Shown: positions 1 to 8,838 of the stretch, one piece after another
Numbering within the stretch: position 1 is the stretch's first letter
How the letters are laid out: each line of letters begins with the position of its first letter
Assembly: GCF_009659375.1 (NCBI RefSeq)
Contig: NZ_WJQT01000013.1
Coordinates: 1-64,000, forward strand
From: Fundicoccus ignavus
GTDB lineage: Bacteria > Bacillota > Bacilli > Lactobacillales > Aerococcaceae
Direction of reading: 5' to 3'
Length of the DNA: 64,000 bases
The notes under the pieces: model-generated
Databases searched by the model: none
What the model was told of the DNA's origin: nothing
The model's input: only the letters and a program-made list of their open reading frames with translations
Made by a program: the position numbers and the translations under genes

Positions 1-709
1 AAGAACATTCCATCAAACCGAATCTCGTTCAACGACAGTTCAAAGCCTTTGGTCCACGAACTGTTTTATTAACAGACATTACTTATTGCTTATATGGTCA
101 GGATAAGCGAGCTTATTTATCCACCATAAAAGATGCTTATACAAATGAAATCTTAGCGTACCAACTCAGCGCTTCTTTAGAAGTTGAATTCGTCCTCGCC
201 ACGATAAATCAGTTAATTGAAGAAGAAGGCATGACGTTAAATCATGAGACGATTATCCATTCAGATCAAGGTTCACACTACACGAGTATGAAATTCCAAG
301 AACTACTTGAGGATCATGACCTGATTCAATCGATGTCTCGCCGTGGTAACTGTTGGGATAATGCCCCTCAAGAATCATTCTATGGTCATATGAAAGACGA
401 AGTAGATATCGCAGGATGCCAGACATTTGAAGCATTACAAGCAGCCATCGATCACTATATGAACTATTACAACCATGATCGCTACCAATGGGGCTTAGCT
501 AAATTAGCTCCTCGTCAATACTATGAATTTGTGACAACAGGCTATTATCCATTAGCTGATTTAATTGAAACACCAGAAATTCCAGCAGTCAGAACTTGTG
601 ATGTGAATGAAAGTGCAATGTAAATTAAAGGTTAAACCTTATAAAAGGGAGGTTTTAAAAAAAGAGAGGCCGTTTTGAAAAATGTCCTTGACTAAGGGTC
701 CAATTTACA
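1..709 (+). mobile_element. IS3-family insertion sequence, right part (left end outside window)
   Basis: The element contains the C-terminal part of an IS3/IS150-type OrfB. After the stop codon, the segment from about 684 to 709 reads like an IS3-family terminal inverted repeat ending in CA. The 42-bp hairpin array begins at 708, so the element appears to have inserted at the edge of that array. The left end and target duplication are outside the window, so the boundary is inferred. Confidence 0.75.
3..623 (+). CDS. IS3-family transposase OrfB, 5' partial
   Basis: The reading frame is already open at base 3 and runs to TAA at 621-623, so the true start lies upstream of the window. It carries the retroviral-integrase-type DDE core: first Asp in LLTDITY, second Asp in IHSDQGSHY and the Glu in NAPQESFYGHMKDE, followed by the usual C-terminal YNHDRYQWGLAKLAP region. 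In this family OrfB is normally made as an OrfAB fusion by programmed frameshifting, and it cuts and joins the IS ends. No lesion is seen in the visible part. Whether the copy is complete cannot be judged. Confidence 0.9.
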   Translation, partial: EHSIKPNLVQRQFKAFGPRTVLLTDITYCLYGQDKRAYLSTIKDAYTNEILAYQLSASLEVEFVLATINQLIEEEGMTLNHETIIHSDQGSHYTSMKFQELLEDHDLIQSMSRRGNCWDNAPQESFYGHMKDEVDIAGCQTFEALQAAIDHYMNYYNHDRYQWGLAKLAPRQYYEFVTTGYYPLADLIETPEIPAVRTCDVNESAM

Positions 710-959
710 CCTAATCTAGTCGATACTCGAAGACCTTCGGCTAGATTAACACCTAATCTAGTCGATGCTCAGGGACTTTCGGCTTGATTAGCGCCTTATC
801 TAGTCGATACTTGAAGACCTTCGGCTTGATTAGCGCCTTATCTAGTCGATAATTGAAGACCTTCGGCTAGATTAGCACCTTATCTAGTCGATACTTGAAG
901 AACTTCCGCTAGATTAATGCCTTATCTAGTCGATAATTGAAGACCTTCGGCTTGATTAA
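708..959. repeat. Family D array: six tandem 42-bp hairpin repeats
   Basis: Six units of exactly 42 bp run without spacers. Each has an inverted repeat of the type TCTAGTCGA / TCGGCTAGA around a 13-nt loop. Units differ by point changes mostly in the loop and in the 3' arm (CTAGATTAA or CTTGATTAG). The same family forms a ten-unit array at 61574-61985, a single reversed copy near 55137 and degenerate copies near 13800. There is no long open frame through this array. Confidence 0.9.
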
Positions 960-1019
960 CTACTCACATCAGCATCAGATAATATTTGTAGACAAATTCT
1001 GCATTACCAGTTATATGCA

Positions 1020-1055
1020 AAAAAGACCAGTGCTATTGAACACTGGTCTTTTTGG
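1020..1055 (-). terminator. Intrinsic terminator of the 1070-1990 gene
   Basis: A perfect 10-bp stem (AAGACCAGTG / CACTGGTCTT, 1023-1032 and 1041-1050) with an 8-nt loop is followed by a T run on the minus strand. It lies 14 bp past the stop codon of the secreted-protein gene. It has A/T tails on both sides and may act in both directions. Confidence 0.8.
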
Positions 1056-1069
1056 GATAATATTTTGGC

Positions 1070-1990
1070 TTATTCTGCTGATTCTTCTGTCGTTTCTTCG
1101 TCTGCTGGTTCTTCCTCAACAGGTGCATCTTCTGTTTCCGCACCGAAACCGAAGAAGTCACTGAATAATGATAACATCGTTGTTTGCGGGCTTTCAATGG
1201 CTTCTTCAATTCCTAATGGGTAGCTATCAAAGACTGCACCTTCAGAAATAATCATAAAGTCACCAAACACTTCATTTTCGGCTGTGATTGTTGGTAAGAA
1301 AACCATATGATAAGGAATACCATCAAACACCATTTCAGATAGACCCATAATACGAGTTTGGCGGTCGGCTACAGCTTGAATATCGACTTGATCGGCAATC
1401 CAAGTTTCAATCTCTTCTTCCGGTAATACATCTTCCGGATAAAGCTCCATGTCTAATGTCGCAATCCCTACGTACAATAATGTGTCATCACTAAAGTATA
1501 AGATTAGTTCCGCAGCTTTATTCTCTTCCGTTACTGAACTAATTTCATCAATCTCATACGTGTAACTTAAGTATTTCTCAGTTTCGCTTAAGTCAAAAAC
1601 CTCAGGTTCTACTTGAGCATCAAAGTTATCAACTACTTCGGCAAAACTTGAACCTACAACATCTGACACGTTTAAGTCTTGAATTGAAAATTGTTCAATA
1701 ACTTTTTGATAGTCTGCAAAAGCATCAAGTAATGCTAAGTTCTCAGCTGTTGCTTCAACTAGAACATCTTTTAAAGCATGACCTTCTGTCGCCACTTCTT
1801 CCTCAGTTGTTTCCTCAGTCGTTTCCTCAGTCGTTTCCTCTTCGCTTGCTTCTTCTTCAGTTGCTGTTTCAGCTACTTCTTCTGTACTTTCTTCACCGTC
1901 TTGCGCCCAAACTGCTGTAGTTGGTATCGCAACTAACAACAAGTTTGTTGTTAATGCAGTTACGACTAATTTTTGTAAGGTTTTCTTCAT
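1070..1990 (-). CDS. Secreted acidic protein of unknown function
   Basis: This 306-residue protein starts with a Sec signal peptide (MKK, hydrophobic 8-25, predicted cleavage AVWA before Gln30). A very acidic Glu/Thr-rich linker follows (about residues 31-70), then a globular region of about 200 residues with no motif I recognise. The tail is again acidic (EEEPADEETTEESAE). The gene has a good AAGGAG site 11 nt before ATG and its own terminator, so it is probably monocistronic. There is no LPXTG or lipobox, so it is likely released or held by charge. The low-complexity linker resembles spacers of cell-surface proteins; function is unknown. Confidence 0.75.
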   Translation of the reverse strand: MKKTLQKLVVTALTTNLLLVAIPTTAVWAQDGEESTEEVAETATEEEASEEETTEETTEETTEEEVATEGHALKDVLVEATAENLALLDAFADYQKVIEQFSIQDLNVSDVVGSSFAEVVDNFDAQVEPEVFDLSETEKYLSYTYEIDEISSVTEENKAAELILYFSDDTLLYVGIATLDMELYPEDVLPEEEIETWIADQVDIQAVADRQTRIMGLSEMVFDGIPYHMVFLPTITAENEVFGDFMIISEGAVFDSYPLGIEEAIESPQTTMLSLFSDFFGFGAETEDAPVEEEPADEETTEESAE

Positions 1991-2101
1991 GATATAAATC
2001 TCCTTTTTTTGACCTTATGCTCAACATGCAATTATTGAACTACTGTATTCAGTATAAAGGACAAACGTTCAGTTTTAAAATGAAATGGTTGCATAATATT
2101 T

Positions 2102-2785
2102 TTATACATTCATAAAAACCTGCTGCGGGGGTATATTGTGGCTATTTTGTAAATTAATACGTCGTAAGTTCGGATATAAATCCAAGAATGTTTTATCTAA
2201 TGAGTGTAACTCTTCAAAATAATAAACACCGTGCTTTACTAACGTTTGAATTAGGTCGTTCGACAAAGTGGTGCCTTGATAATAGCGCGTTAATTGCGTC
2301 GAATTTAATATCGGTAAGCTTGTCAACTTTGTTAAACCTACAATTGAAACACTATCCTTTAAGTCCCGTTCCAAAAAATCTCTGTAATTAAAATGCACAC
2401 ACTTAATTAGACATTGAAGTGGTACTAAGTGAAAAAAATGATTGGTGCGATTTTTGAAAAAAGTTCTAAACGGCGAATGACTGGGTAGATACTCTTCGAT
2501 ACTTTGACTTATGGTATACCTCTCATCATGTTCAGTGTCAATATACTGCCAATGAACTACTTGCGATAATGATTTTGTGCGCACCAAACAGCCGCGCATT
2601 AACAATTCAAAGAAAGGCTCATTAGCATAAACTCCGTTATATCTTAAAGCATTCTGATAATACAAAGGATCGTCCTTCAAATAAAAACACTGATTTAACA
2701 GTTGAAAACTTCGTAAAGTAATCGAATCATAATACTGAGGCGGAATGATTAAATGATAATTGTATGTACAGCAAACCTCCAACAT
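2102..2785 (-). CDS. Hypothetical protein, unrecognised family
   Basis: This is an open frame of 227 residues from ATG at 2785, with AAAGGG six bases upstream. An in-frame GTG at 2800 is less likely because it overlaps that site. The product is rich in aromatic residues and His, with no signal peptide or obvious membrane span. The last third (about residues 165-215) looks helical, with a leucine-rich segment of the kind seen in helix-hairpin folds (LSNDLIQTLVKHGV). I cannot assign a family. It stands alone between a secreted-protein gene and a repeat cluster. Codon use looks like the neighbours, so I believe it is real, but its role is open. Confidence 0.55.
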   Translation of the reverse strand: MLEVCCTYNYHLIIPPQYYDSITLRSFQLLNQCFYLKDDPLYYQNALRYNGVYANEPFFELLMRGCLVRTKSLSQVVHWQYIDTEHDERYTISQSIEEYLPSHSPFRTFFKNRTNHFFHLVPLQCLIKCVHFNYRDFLERDLKDSVSIVGLTKLTSLPILNSTQLTRYYQGTTLSNDLIQTLVKHGVYYFEELHSLDKTFLDLYPNLRRINLQNSHNIPPQQVFMNV

Positions 2786-2996
2786 TGTTAACCCTTTCAC
2801 AAAATATTAATTACTTTACTATAACCCATTTTAAAATATTTATCTATACTTTTATTTGAATTTTCACACAAAAAAACACTGTGTTGTTATGAAGTCTAGT
2901 AACAGTTCGATAACTTGTTCGTAAGAAAACTTCTGATAGATCCGAGGCTGTTTTTGATTTACTTAGCTTCATTGCTTTATATATCGCAACTTTTAA

Positions 2997-3280
2997 TTGA
3001 ACTACCACGAGTCATGTCTCAGTTCCAAAAAGTGGAACATGATAGACAACGAATCGTGCTCCAGTTTGGAGAACTCGAACACGATTATTCCTAAAAATCG
3101 CGGAATCATGTTTCAGTTCCAAAAACTCGAACACGATAGACAACGAATCGTGCTCCAGTTTGGAGAACTCGAACACGATTATTTCTATAAATCGCGGAAT
3201 CATGTCTCAGTTCCAAAAAGTGGAGCATGATAGCGAGCGAGTCGTGTCTCAGTTTCAAAAACTCAAACACGATTAAAACA
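2997..3280. repeat. Family B hairpin array (six to seven units)
   Basis: Units of about 34 nt start with ATCRTG and end with CAYGAT, for example ATCGTGCTCCAGTTTGGAG then CTCGAACACGAT. Each unit is an imperfect inverted repeat and can form a hairpin. Units are separated by 6-12 nt. Short open frames on both strands here come only from the repeat. A family C element follows directly at 3291, and the same B-C order recurs at 30419-30612. Confidence 0.8.
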
Positions 3281-3290
3281 AGAAACTCAG

Positions 3291-3386
3291 GCGGTGTCAT
3301 GTCCGACGGTCCACGACGATTATATTAGATCCTCAAGCCGTTTAAATCGTGTCGGCCTGCAGGTCGACACTCCTTTTGCTCTTCGC
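3291..3386. repeat. Family C double-hairpin repeat, copy 1
   Basis: The element has a first hairpin (GTCATG..CACGAC), a conserved linker containing GATTATATTAGA and GTTTAAATCGTG, and a second hairpin GTGTCG-10 nt-CGACAC. It ends in a pyrimidine stretch and GCTCTTCG. Related copies are at 30512-30612 and 62201-62294, with a diverged one at 14919-14990. Confidence 0.75.
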
Positions 3387-3502
3387 TTTTATTGAAGCAA
3401 TAAAGAAATTCAATGATCCTAACAATACACCTTGAAAAAACAATAAACTGAATAAAGCATAAACTGAATAACATCAACGCTAAACCTATAAACCTCTATC
3501 AT

Positions 3503-3543
3503 AAAAAAGAAAGCTCCTAAACCCACGAACGGATTTAGGAGCT
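3503..3543 (-). terminator. Terminator downstream of ecsB
   Basis: A 13-bp stem (AGCTCCTAAACCC at 3512-3524 against GGATTTAGGAGCT at 3531-3543, one mismatch) is followed on the minus strand by TTTCTTTTTT. It lies just after the stop codon of the ABC permease gene and closes the ecsAB transcript. Confidence 0.85.
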
Positions 3544-3548
3544 AGTTA

Positions 3549-4820
3549 TTAAAATCGATTTATTTTCTTAGCTTGCTTGCGACTCCACGCTGGAATATAA
3601 ATATAGATTAATAGGAGAGCTAGTATTAGCCAAATTCCGATTGCAGTTAACCATGTTAAACTGAAGCTTTGAACCAATACCCATACGAGTGCATAAACCA
3701 AAGTTTGGACGAAGAAAATAATCAACATCGTTTTCTGGAAAGCTTGGTATTGATTGCTCATTTTGATAGGATAAAGCATTTGAAAAGGATGTGCATCATA
3801 ATAGTGTATCAGTGGAACTAATTGAACGACAGTGAGTAAATGCCCGATAAACCCTAGGGCTGCTGCCATCCAAAGTTGATCAACGAGGACTAGTAATAAA
3901 GCTATAAAAATCATCACACGAATCCAGACACCGCTATATGCAGTGTGGCGGAACAACATACGAATGTACATGTAACTTTCACGATTCGGCAGTTTGTCGC
4001 TAAGCTTTTCAAGCAAACCGTCTAAATATTGGCGACGTTTAACAGATGGTGCAAGATGTGGCACATCCGCAAAAATCGCAATCCATTTATAGAAAGTAGC
4101 TGTACGAATTTCCTCTTGTTCAATCACGTAATTAAATTGCATCAATTGTTGTTCTCTTCTAGTCATGGCCCAGCCGACATATGCAGTCAGCAAGACTAAA
4201 ACTACACTCATGAAGATCAAACCAATTGGTTGCGAGAATGCAAAACTCACTAATAAAACGAGCACAAAAGCCAATGTATGATGCCCTTGCTTTAAAGGTT
4301 TTTCCACTTTACCTAAACCTAAGTCAAAGATATTCAAGTACATTAATAGGAAACTTATCAATTTAGCCCATACTAAGCATACTGCATAAGCAATAAAAAC
4401 GCCGTCTGACCAAGCAGTCACCAAACTGATAAAGGGAGACATCAAAGCATACATCACTAGTAACAAAATAATTGGCAACACGACTGCAAGTATCGTCCCT
4501 TTTAACCAATACGCTTGCCATTCTTTACCTCGTGCAAATAAATAACTTTTATCGGGATCTAGCGTCAACAATAACGGACGACCTAAATGGAAAAAAAACG
4601 CCAATACTAAGCTAGCACTTAACAGCACTGGCCACTTCAAGGTTGCTAAGTCCATCGCCTGTAATTTTACTAATTGGTCTTGGTAAAAGAATGCACCAAA
4701 ACCCAACATTATGAATAGGATAATTGAGAAATGATCATTAAAAATTAGACGACCATATTTTCCCAGCTCATTGAGAAAATGACTCAATCTTTTCTGCCAA
4801 AGTTGAGCGAGTGTCATCAA
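3549..4820 (-). CDS. ecsB: EcsB-type ABC transporter permease
   Basis: This 423-residue polytopic membrane protein matches the EcsB family in length and in the conserved segment around YIRMLFRHTAYSGVW. Several hydrophobic spans are visible in the N-terminal and C-terminal halves. In Bacillus the EcsAB transporter affects exoprotein secretion, competence and regulated intramembrane proteolysis; its substrate is unsettled. The start ATG at 4820 overlaps the stop of the ATPase gene by four bases, which indicates translational coupling. No lipoprotein or EcsC-like gene follows; a terminator follows at once. The family call is good; function by analogy only. Confidence 0.85.
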   Translation of the reverse strand: MMTLAQLWQKRLSHFLNELGKYGRLIFNDHFSIILFIMLGFGAFFYQDQLVKLQAMDLATLKWPVLLSASLVLAFFFHLGRPLLLTLDPDKSYLFARGKEWQAYWLKGTILAVVLPIILLLVMYALMSPFISLVTAWSDGVFIAYAVCLVWAKLISFLLMYLNIFDLGLGKVEKPLKQGHHTLAFVLVLLVSFAFSQPIGLIFMSVVLVLLTAYVGWAMTRREQQLMQFNYVIEQEEIRTATFYKWIAIFADVPHLAPSVKRRQYLDGLLEKLSDKLPNRESYMYIRMLFRHTAYSGVWIRVMIFIALLLVLVDQLWMAAALGFIGHLLTVVQLVPLIHYYDAHPFQMLYPIKMSNQYQAFQKTMLIIFFVQTLVYALVWVLVQSFSLTWLTAIGIWLILALLLIYIYIPAWSRKQAKKINRF

Positions 4821-5572
4821 ACCTCACCACCAACTTCGCTTACTAAACCTTCTTCCGCAATCATTACATAAAGTTCATCTAGACTCGCATCAGGCTTATT
4901 CAACTGCATTTGCATGCTCGGTAAATCACCGCTAGCAATTAATTGTCCTGCTTGTAACATCAAGTAGTGGTCACATAAAGTTTCCGCGATGCTTAACACA
5001 TGCGTTGTAAATAAGATGGCGCTACCTGCTTCAGCTCTTTCTTTCAGCAAGTTGGTAAAATGCTTAATAGCCAATGGATCCAAACCTAAAAATGGCTCAT
5101 CTATAATCAACACTTTTGCATCGGTAACTAAAGCACAAATCACCATTACTTTTTGCTTCATACCTTTGGAGAAATGCGCTGGGAACCAACTTAAATGTTT
5201 GTCTAAACGGAATAGCTTCAATAATGGTTCTGCTCGCTCCATTACAACTTCAGTTGAAATGCCATAACCTAAAGCCGTCATTTCCAAATGTTCCTTTAAA
5301 GTTAAGGCTTCATATAGAATGGGCGTTTCTGGAATATAGGCCAATTGCTGCGCATACTGACTATGATTCGCTTGAATCGTCGTGCCATCAATGGACACTT
5401 CACCCTTTTGAGCTTTCAAAAGGCCTAATATCGTTTTTAATAAAGTTGATTTACCCGCTCCATTCAAGCCGATTAAACCAACAATTTCTCCAAATTTAAT
5501 TTCAAAATTGATATCTTTTAATACGGGCACCTGGCGGTAACCACTATAAAGATTGGTAACTTTTAACGTCAT
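4817..5572 (-). CDS. ecsA: EcsA-type ABC transporter ATP-binding protein
   Basis: The product is 251 residues when started at ATG 5572, which has AGGAGG six bases upstream; an in-frame start further up would add ten residues without a site. Walker A is GLNGAGKSTLLK, the signature region is SKGMKQKVM and Walker B is VLIIDEPFLGLD, with the switch His in FTTH. It pairs with the EcsB permease downstream (4-bp overlap). A promoter-like extended -10 lies in the gap after aroK, so the pair can be transcribed separately from the aro operon, although read-through from aro is also possible because no terminator separates them. Confidence 0.88.
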   Translation of the reverse strand: MTLKVTNLYSGYRQVPVLKDINFEIKFGEIVGLIGLNGAGKSTLLKTILGLLKAQKGEVSIDGTTIQANHSQYAQQLAYIPETPILYEALTLKEHLEMTALGYGISTEVVMERAEPLLKLFRLDKHLSWFPAHFSKGMKQKVMVICALVTDAKVLIIDEPFLGLDPLAIKHFTNLLKERAEAGSAILFTTHVLSIAETLCDHYLMLQAGQLIASGDLPSMQMQLNKPDASLDELYVMIAEEGLVSEVGGEV

Positions 5573-5642
5573 AAAATCCTCCTGTGTTATACGAGATAGC
5601 ACCCTAACTTTCTTTGACTGTCATCGTTTTTTCAATAGCACT

Positions 5643-5651
5643 ATTATAACA
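5643..5651 (-). promoter_or_regulatory. Extended -10 promoter for ecsAB
   Basis: On the minus strand TGTTATAAT, a perfect -10 with the TG extension, lies about 70 bp upstream of the ecsA start, in the gap after aroK. No good -35 is present, as expected for the extended -10 class. Confidence 0.5.
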
Positions 5652-5663
5652 CAGAATCATTGT

Positions 5664-6164
5664 CTAATTATGAACCAGCTGTTGAATTTCTTGAACAATT
5701 TCAATGGGCGTCAAGTCGTCGGTATCAATGGTTATTTGAGCTACTTCTTGATAATAGCCTAAGCGCGACTCATAGAGAGCTGCTAACTCACTTTTTGTTT
5801 TCTGATTGACAAGCGGACGCAAGCTCGCCACCGCTTCATGGGTAACACGCTCATATAATAAATCAAATGAGCCTCTTAAAAAGATGACATCTTGACGTTC
5901 CTTTAACAAAGAACGAACTTCAGCTGTCTCAATACAGCCACCACCTGTTGAAATAATCCGCTCAGTCGTAAGTGCCAGTTTAAGCACTTCTAATTCTATT
6001 TGACGAAAAGCTGTTTCACCCCTCTGGGCAAAATATTCTGAAATACTCATCTCAAGATTTTTCTCAATTTCTGTATCAATATCAATAAAAGGGCGCCCGA
6101 GTTCTTTACCAAGCAGACGTGCAATTGTACTCTTGCCCGCTCCCATAAAGCCGATTAGTATCAT
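5664..6164 (-). CDS. aroK: Shikimate kinase
   Basis: This 166-residue P-loop kinase phosphorylates the 3-OH of shikimate with ATP. Walker A is GFMGAGKST at residues 5-13. The shikimate-binding Asp and Arg regions are IDIDTEIE and RGETAFRQIE, GG is at 79-80 in STGGGCIE, and the lid Arg lies in VASLRPLV. The length is typical. The start ATG lies 12 bases past the aroA stop codon. It is the last gene of the aro block and is separated from ecsA by only 91 bases. Confidence 0.95.
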   Translation of the reverse strand: MILIGFMGAGKSTIARLLGKELGRPFIDIDTEIEKNLEMSISEYFAQRGETAFRQIELEVLKLALTTERIISTGGGCIETAEVRSLLKERQDVIFLRGSFDLLYERVTHEAVASLRPLVNQKTKSELAALYESRLGYYQEVAQITIDTDDLTPIEIVQEIQQLVHN

Positions 6165-6176
6165 GCGTTCCCTCCT

Positions 6177-7466
6177 TTATGCTCCCCATATCGCTTGAAC
6201 TGTCTCAAAGAATTCTGGATAACTAATGTTGACGCAAGTTGCATCTTCTAGATCTACACGCCCTGCTTTAACGAGCAAAGCAGCAATTTGTAACATCATG
6301 CCAATTCGGTGGTCTCCGTAACTTTTGACAGCCGCTTCTCGTAATTGGCTGCCACCTTTTATTTCCCAACCATCAGCGGTTGCGGTCACTTCTGCTCCCA
6401 ATGCGTTCAATTGATCCGCTACTGCTACAACGCGGTCGGTCTCTTTTACTTTCAATTCAGCCGCATCTTTAATGAGTGTTACGCCTTCAGCTTGTGTCGC
6501 CATTAAAGCAATGATCGGCAACTCATCAATTAAACGTGGAATCAGTTCACCTTCAATAACAGTAGATTTTAAGCGACTACTGCGCACCGTAATATCTGCA
6601 CTAATTCCATTGGCACGCGGTTGTACTTCTAATTGCCCACCCATCGCTTGAATAACCTCTAAGATACCTGATCGGGTCTCATTTAGGCCGACGTTTTCAA
6701 TTTTAAGTTCTGTGTCTGCCAACAGTAAACCTGCGGCTAAGAAATAGGCGGCTGATGAAATATCGCCAGGCACTTCAATCGTTTGACCTTTTAATGTTTG
6801 ACCACCGTTTAATTTAATGTGCTTGCCTTCTACTTTTAGATCTACGCCAAATAGTTGCAACATTTCTTCTGTATGATTACGAGAGACTGCTTGTTCAATC
6901 ACTTCTGTCTCACCACCGGCTTGCAGGGCAGCAAGTAATATCGCTGACTTTACTTGGGCACTGGCAACTGGCATTTCGTAGCGAATGGCTGTTAAGGCTT
7001 CGACCGGTTGAATGGTTAACGGAGGCAATTCACTCCCTTGGTAGCCTTCAATATTAGCCCCCATACTGATTAACGGATTCATCACTCGAGCCATGGGTCT
7101 TTTATTCAAGGAAGCATCACCAATCAACTGACTTTTAAAGGCTTGTCCTGCTAATAATCCGCTCAAGAGGCGCATGGTTGTCCCGGAATTTCCACAATCC
7201 AACAATTGAGTTGAAGCCTGTAAGCCTGTTAAACCACGGCCTTCAATAATGACTTCATTTGTTTCCGAATCAATGGTAATCGGCACGCCTAATTGACGCA
7301 TCACGTTAATTGTGGCAATACAGTCTTCACCAAATAAAAAGCCTTTGACACGGCTCTGCCCTTCTGCAATTGACCCTAAAATAACGGCGCGATGCGAAAT
7401 GGATTTGTCTCCCGGTACGCTAAGACTGTGTTGGACACTGGGGGCATTCGTTAGTAATTCTGTCAT
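6177..7466 (-). CDS. aroA: 3-phosphoshikimate 1-carboxyvinyltransferase (EPSP synthase)
   Basis: The 429-residue protein transfers the enolpyruvyl group of PEP to shikimate-3-phosphate. Family signatures are visible: PGDKSISHRAVILG near the N-terminus, LLDCGNSGTTMRLLSGLL, GDISSAAYFLAA, and KVKETDR with DHRIGMM near the C-terminus. Length is normal and the frame is clean. The gap to the broken aroC upstream is about 100 bases and includes a good AAAGGAG site, so aroA translation does not depend on coupling with aroC. Confidence 0.96.
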   Translation of the reverse strand: MTELLTNAPSVQHSLSVPGDKSISHRAVILGSIAEGQSRVKGFLFGEDCIATINVMRQLGVPITIDSETNEVIIEGRGLTGLQASTQLLDCGNSGTTMRLLSGLLAGQAFKSQLIGDASLNKRPMARVMNPLISMGANIEGYQGSELPPLTIQPVEALTAIRYEMPVASAQVKSAILLAALQAGGETEVIEQAVSRNHTEEMLQLFGVDLKVEGKHIKLNGGQTLKGQTIEVPGDISSAAYFLAAGLLLADTELKIENVGLNETRSGILEVIQAMGGQLEVQPRANGISADITVRSSRLKSTVIEGELIPRLIDELPIIALMATQAEGVTLIKDAAELKVKETDRVVAVADQLNALGAEVTATADGWEIKGGSQLREAAVKSYGDHRIGMMLQIAALLVKAGRVDLEDATCVNISYPEFFETVQAIWGA

Positions 7467-7568
7467 GTTTGGTTAACTCCTTTGTGCGTCTCGAAATTTT
7501 TTTCTGACATGTCATTATGGGGCCACCTATTTGCTCCCCGCATTATAGGGGCTTATTTAGCCTGTGGT

Positions 7569-8828
7569 TTAATTTTGGGCTTCGGCGGCTGCGTCGGCGT
7601 GTTTGGCCCAGTCTGTGTTTTCGACGTTTTCGTCTGTATTGCTTTGCCACATGTCGGGATTTTTACTGTAAGTACGGTAGTTGGTCACGGCTTGTTGGAG
7701 CTCGCCGTAACTGTCGTGCGGGAATTTCTCGAGTACTGCTTGGGCTAGTTCCATGGCGACGACAGCTTCTGCTACAACACTAGCAGCTGGAACTGCGGTT
7801 GTATCGCTTCTTTCAATGCTGGCTTCGTAGTTTTCTTTAGTGTAAATGTCAACACTTTGAAGCGGGCGGTATAGGGTCGGAATGGGTTTCTTCACACCAC
7901 GCACAATCAGTGGCATTCCGTTAGTCATGCCGCCTTCCAAGCCGCCCAGGTGGTTACTCAAGCGGTAGAAGCCTTGTGTTTCGTCATAAGCGATTTCGTC
8001 CATCACTTCACTACCGAAGCGGCGGGCAAGTTCAAATCCGTCGCCAATTTCTACGCCTTTGAAGGCATTGATACTCATAACGGCTTGAGATAGTCGGGCG
8101 TCAAGTTTCTTATCCCATTGAGTATAGCTACCTAAGCCGATTGGCAGGCCGGTCGCAATGACTTCAACGACGCCTCCCAATGTATTACCTACTTTCTTAG
8201 TCGCATCAATTTTTTCAATTACCTGTGCTTCCACCTCTGAATCAACCATCATGACTGGTGATGCAGCTACTTGTTTACGCAAGTGATCCAGACTTAATGA
8301 ATCGATTTATGCTTCTCCCACAATACCGCCTATTTCACGAACGTAAGCAGCCACTTCGACACCAAGCCCTTTAAGCAATTGGCTTGCGACTGAACCAAGC
8401 GCCACACGCATTGCGGTTTCTCGGGCTGATGAGCGTTCAAGTACATTACGCAAATCAGCGTGGTGGTATTTAATACCTCCTACTAAATCGGCATGTCCCG
8501 GACGCGGACGATGCACAGCTCGACGCAATTTGGCACGTTCATCTTCTAGGGGCTCAATCCCCATGACACTTTGCCAATTTTTGTAATCCTTGTTAGGCAA
8601 ACTTATGGTCACTGGTGAGCCTAATGTTAGACCATGTCGAACTCCTGAGGTGATCTGGATTTGATCGGTTTCGATTTTCATTCGATTCCCACGGCCATAC
8701 CCTTGTTGACGGCGTGCCATTGCCTCGTTAATAATCTCGACACTGATTGGTAAGCCCGCTGGTAATCCTTCAATAATGGTTGTGAGAACTGGACCGTGTG
8801 ATTCTCCTGCTGTAATAAAACGTAACAT
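7569..8828 (-). pseudogene. aroC: Chorismate synthase interrupted by one in-frame TAA
   Basis: The frame from ATG 8828 reads as chorismate synthase ([25 protein letters not shown]) up to TAA at 8307-8309. Without any change of frame it then continues with [28 protein letters not shown] and [10 protein letters not shown] to the true end at 7569. Read through, the product would be 419 residues; the family is about 390 and the excess is an acidic tail. Only one codon is wrong, and CAA, AAA or GAA to TAA would explain it. The second half has no ribosome binding site at its first candidate start (TTG 8282), so it is not an independent gene. As written, the pathway to chorismate is cut. Recent decay, suppression or a base-call error are all possible. 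Confidence 0.9.
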
Positions 8829-8838
8829 ACTATCTCTC

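Noticed and set aside
1732-1920. Leucine-rich plus-strand frame opposite the secreted acidic protein
   Set aside because: It is a complement shadow of the Glu/Thr-rich linker codons.
2997-3300. Short open frames of 60-77 codons on both strands
   Set aside because: They are by-products of the family B repeats and have no binding sites.
7569-8282. C-terminal half of aroC as a separate gene
   Set aside because: It has no ribosome binding site before the TTG, is in frame with the first half and lacks the N-terminal half of the FMN site.
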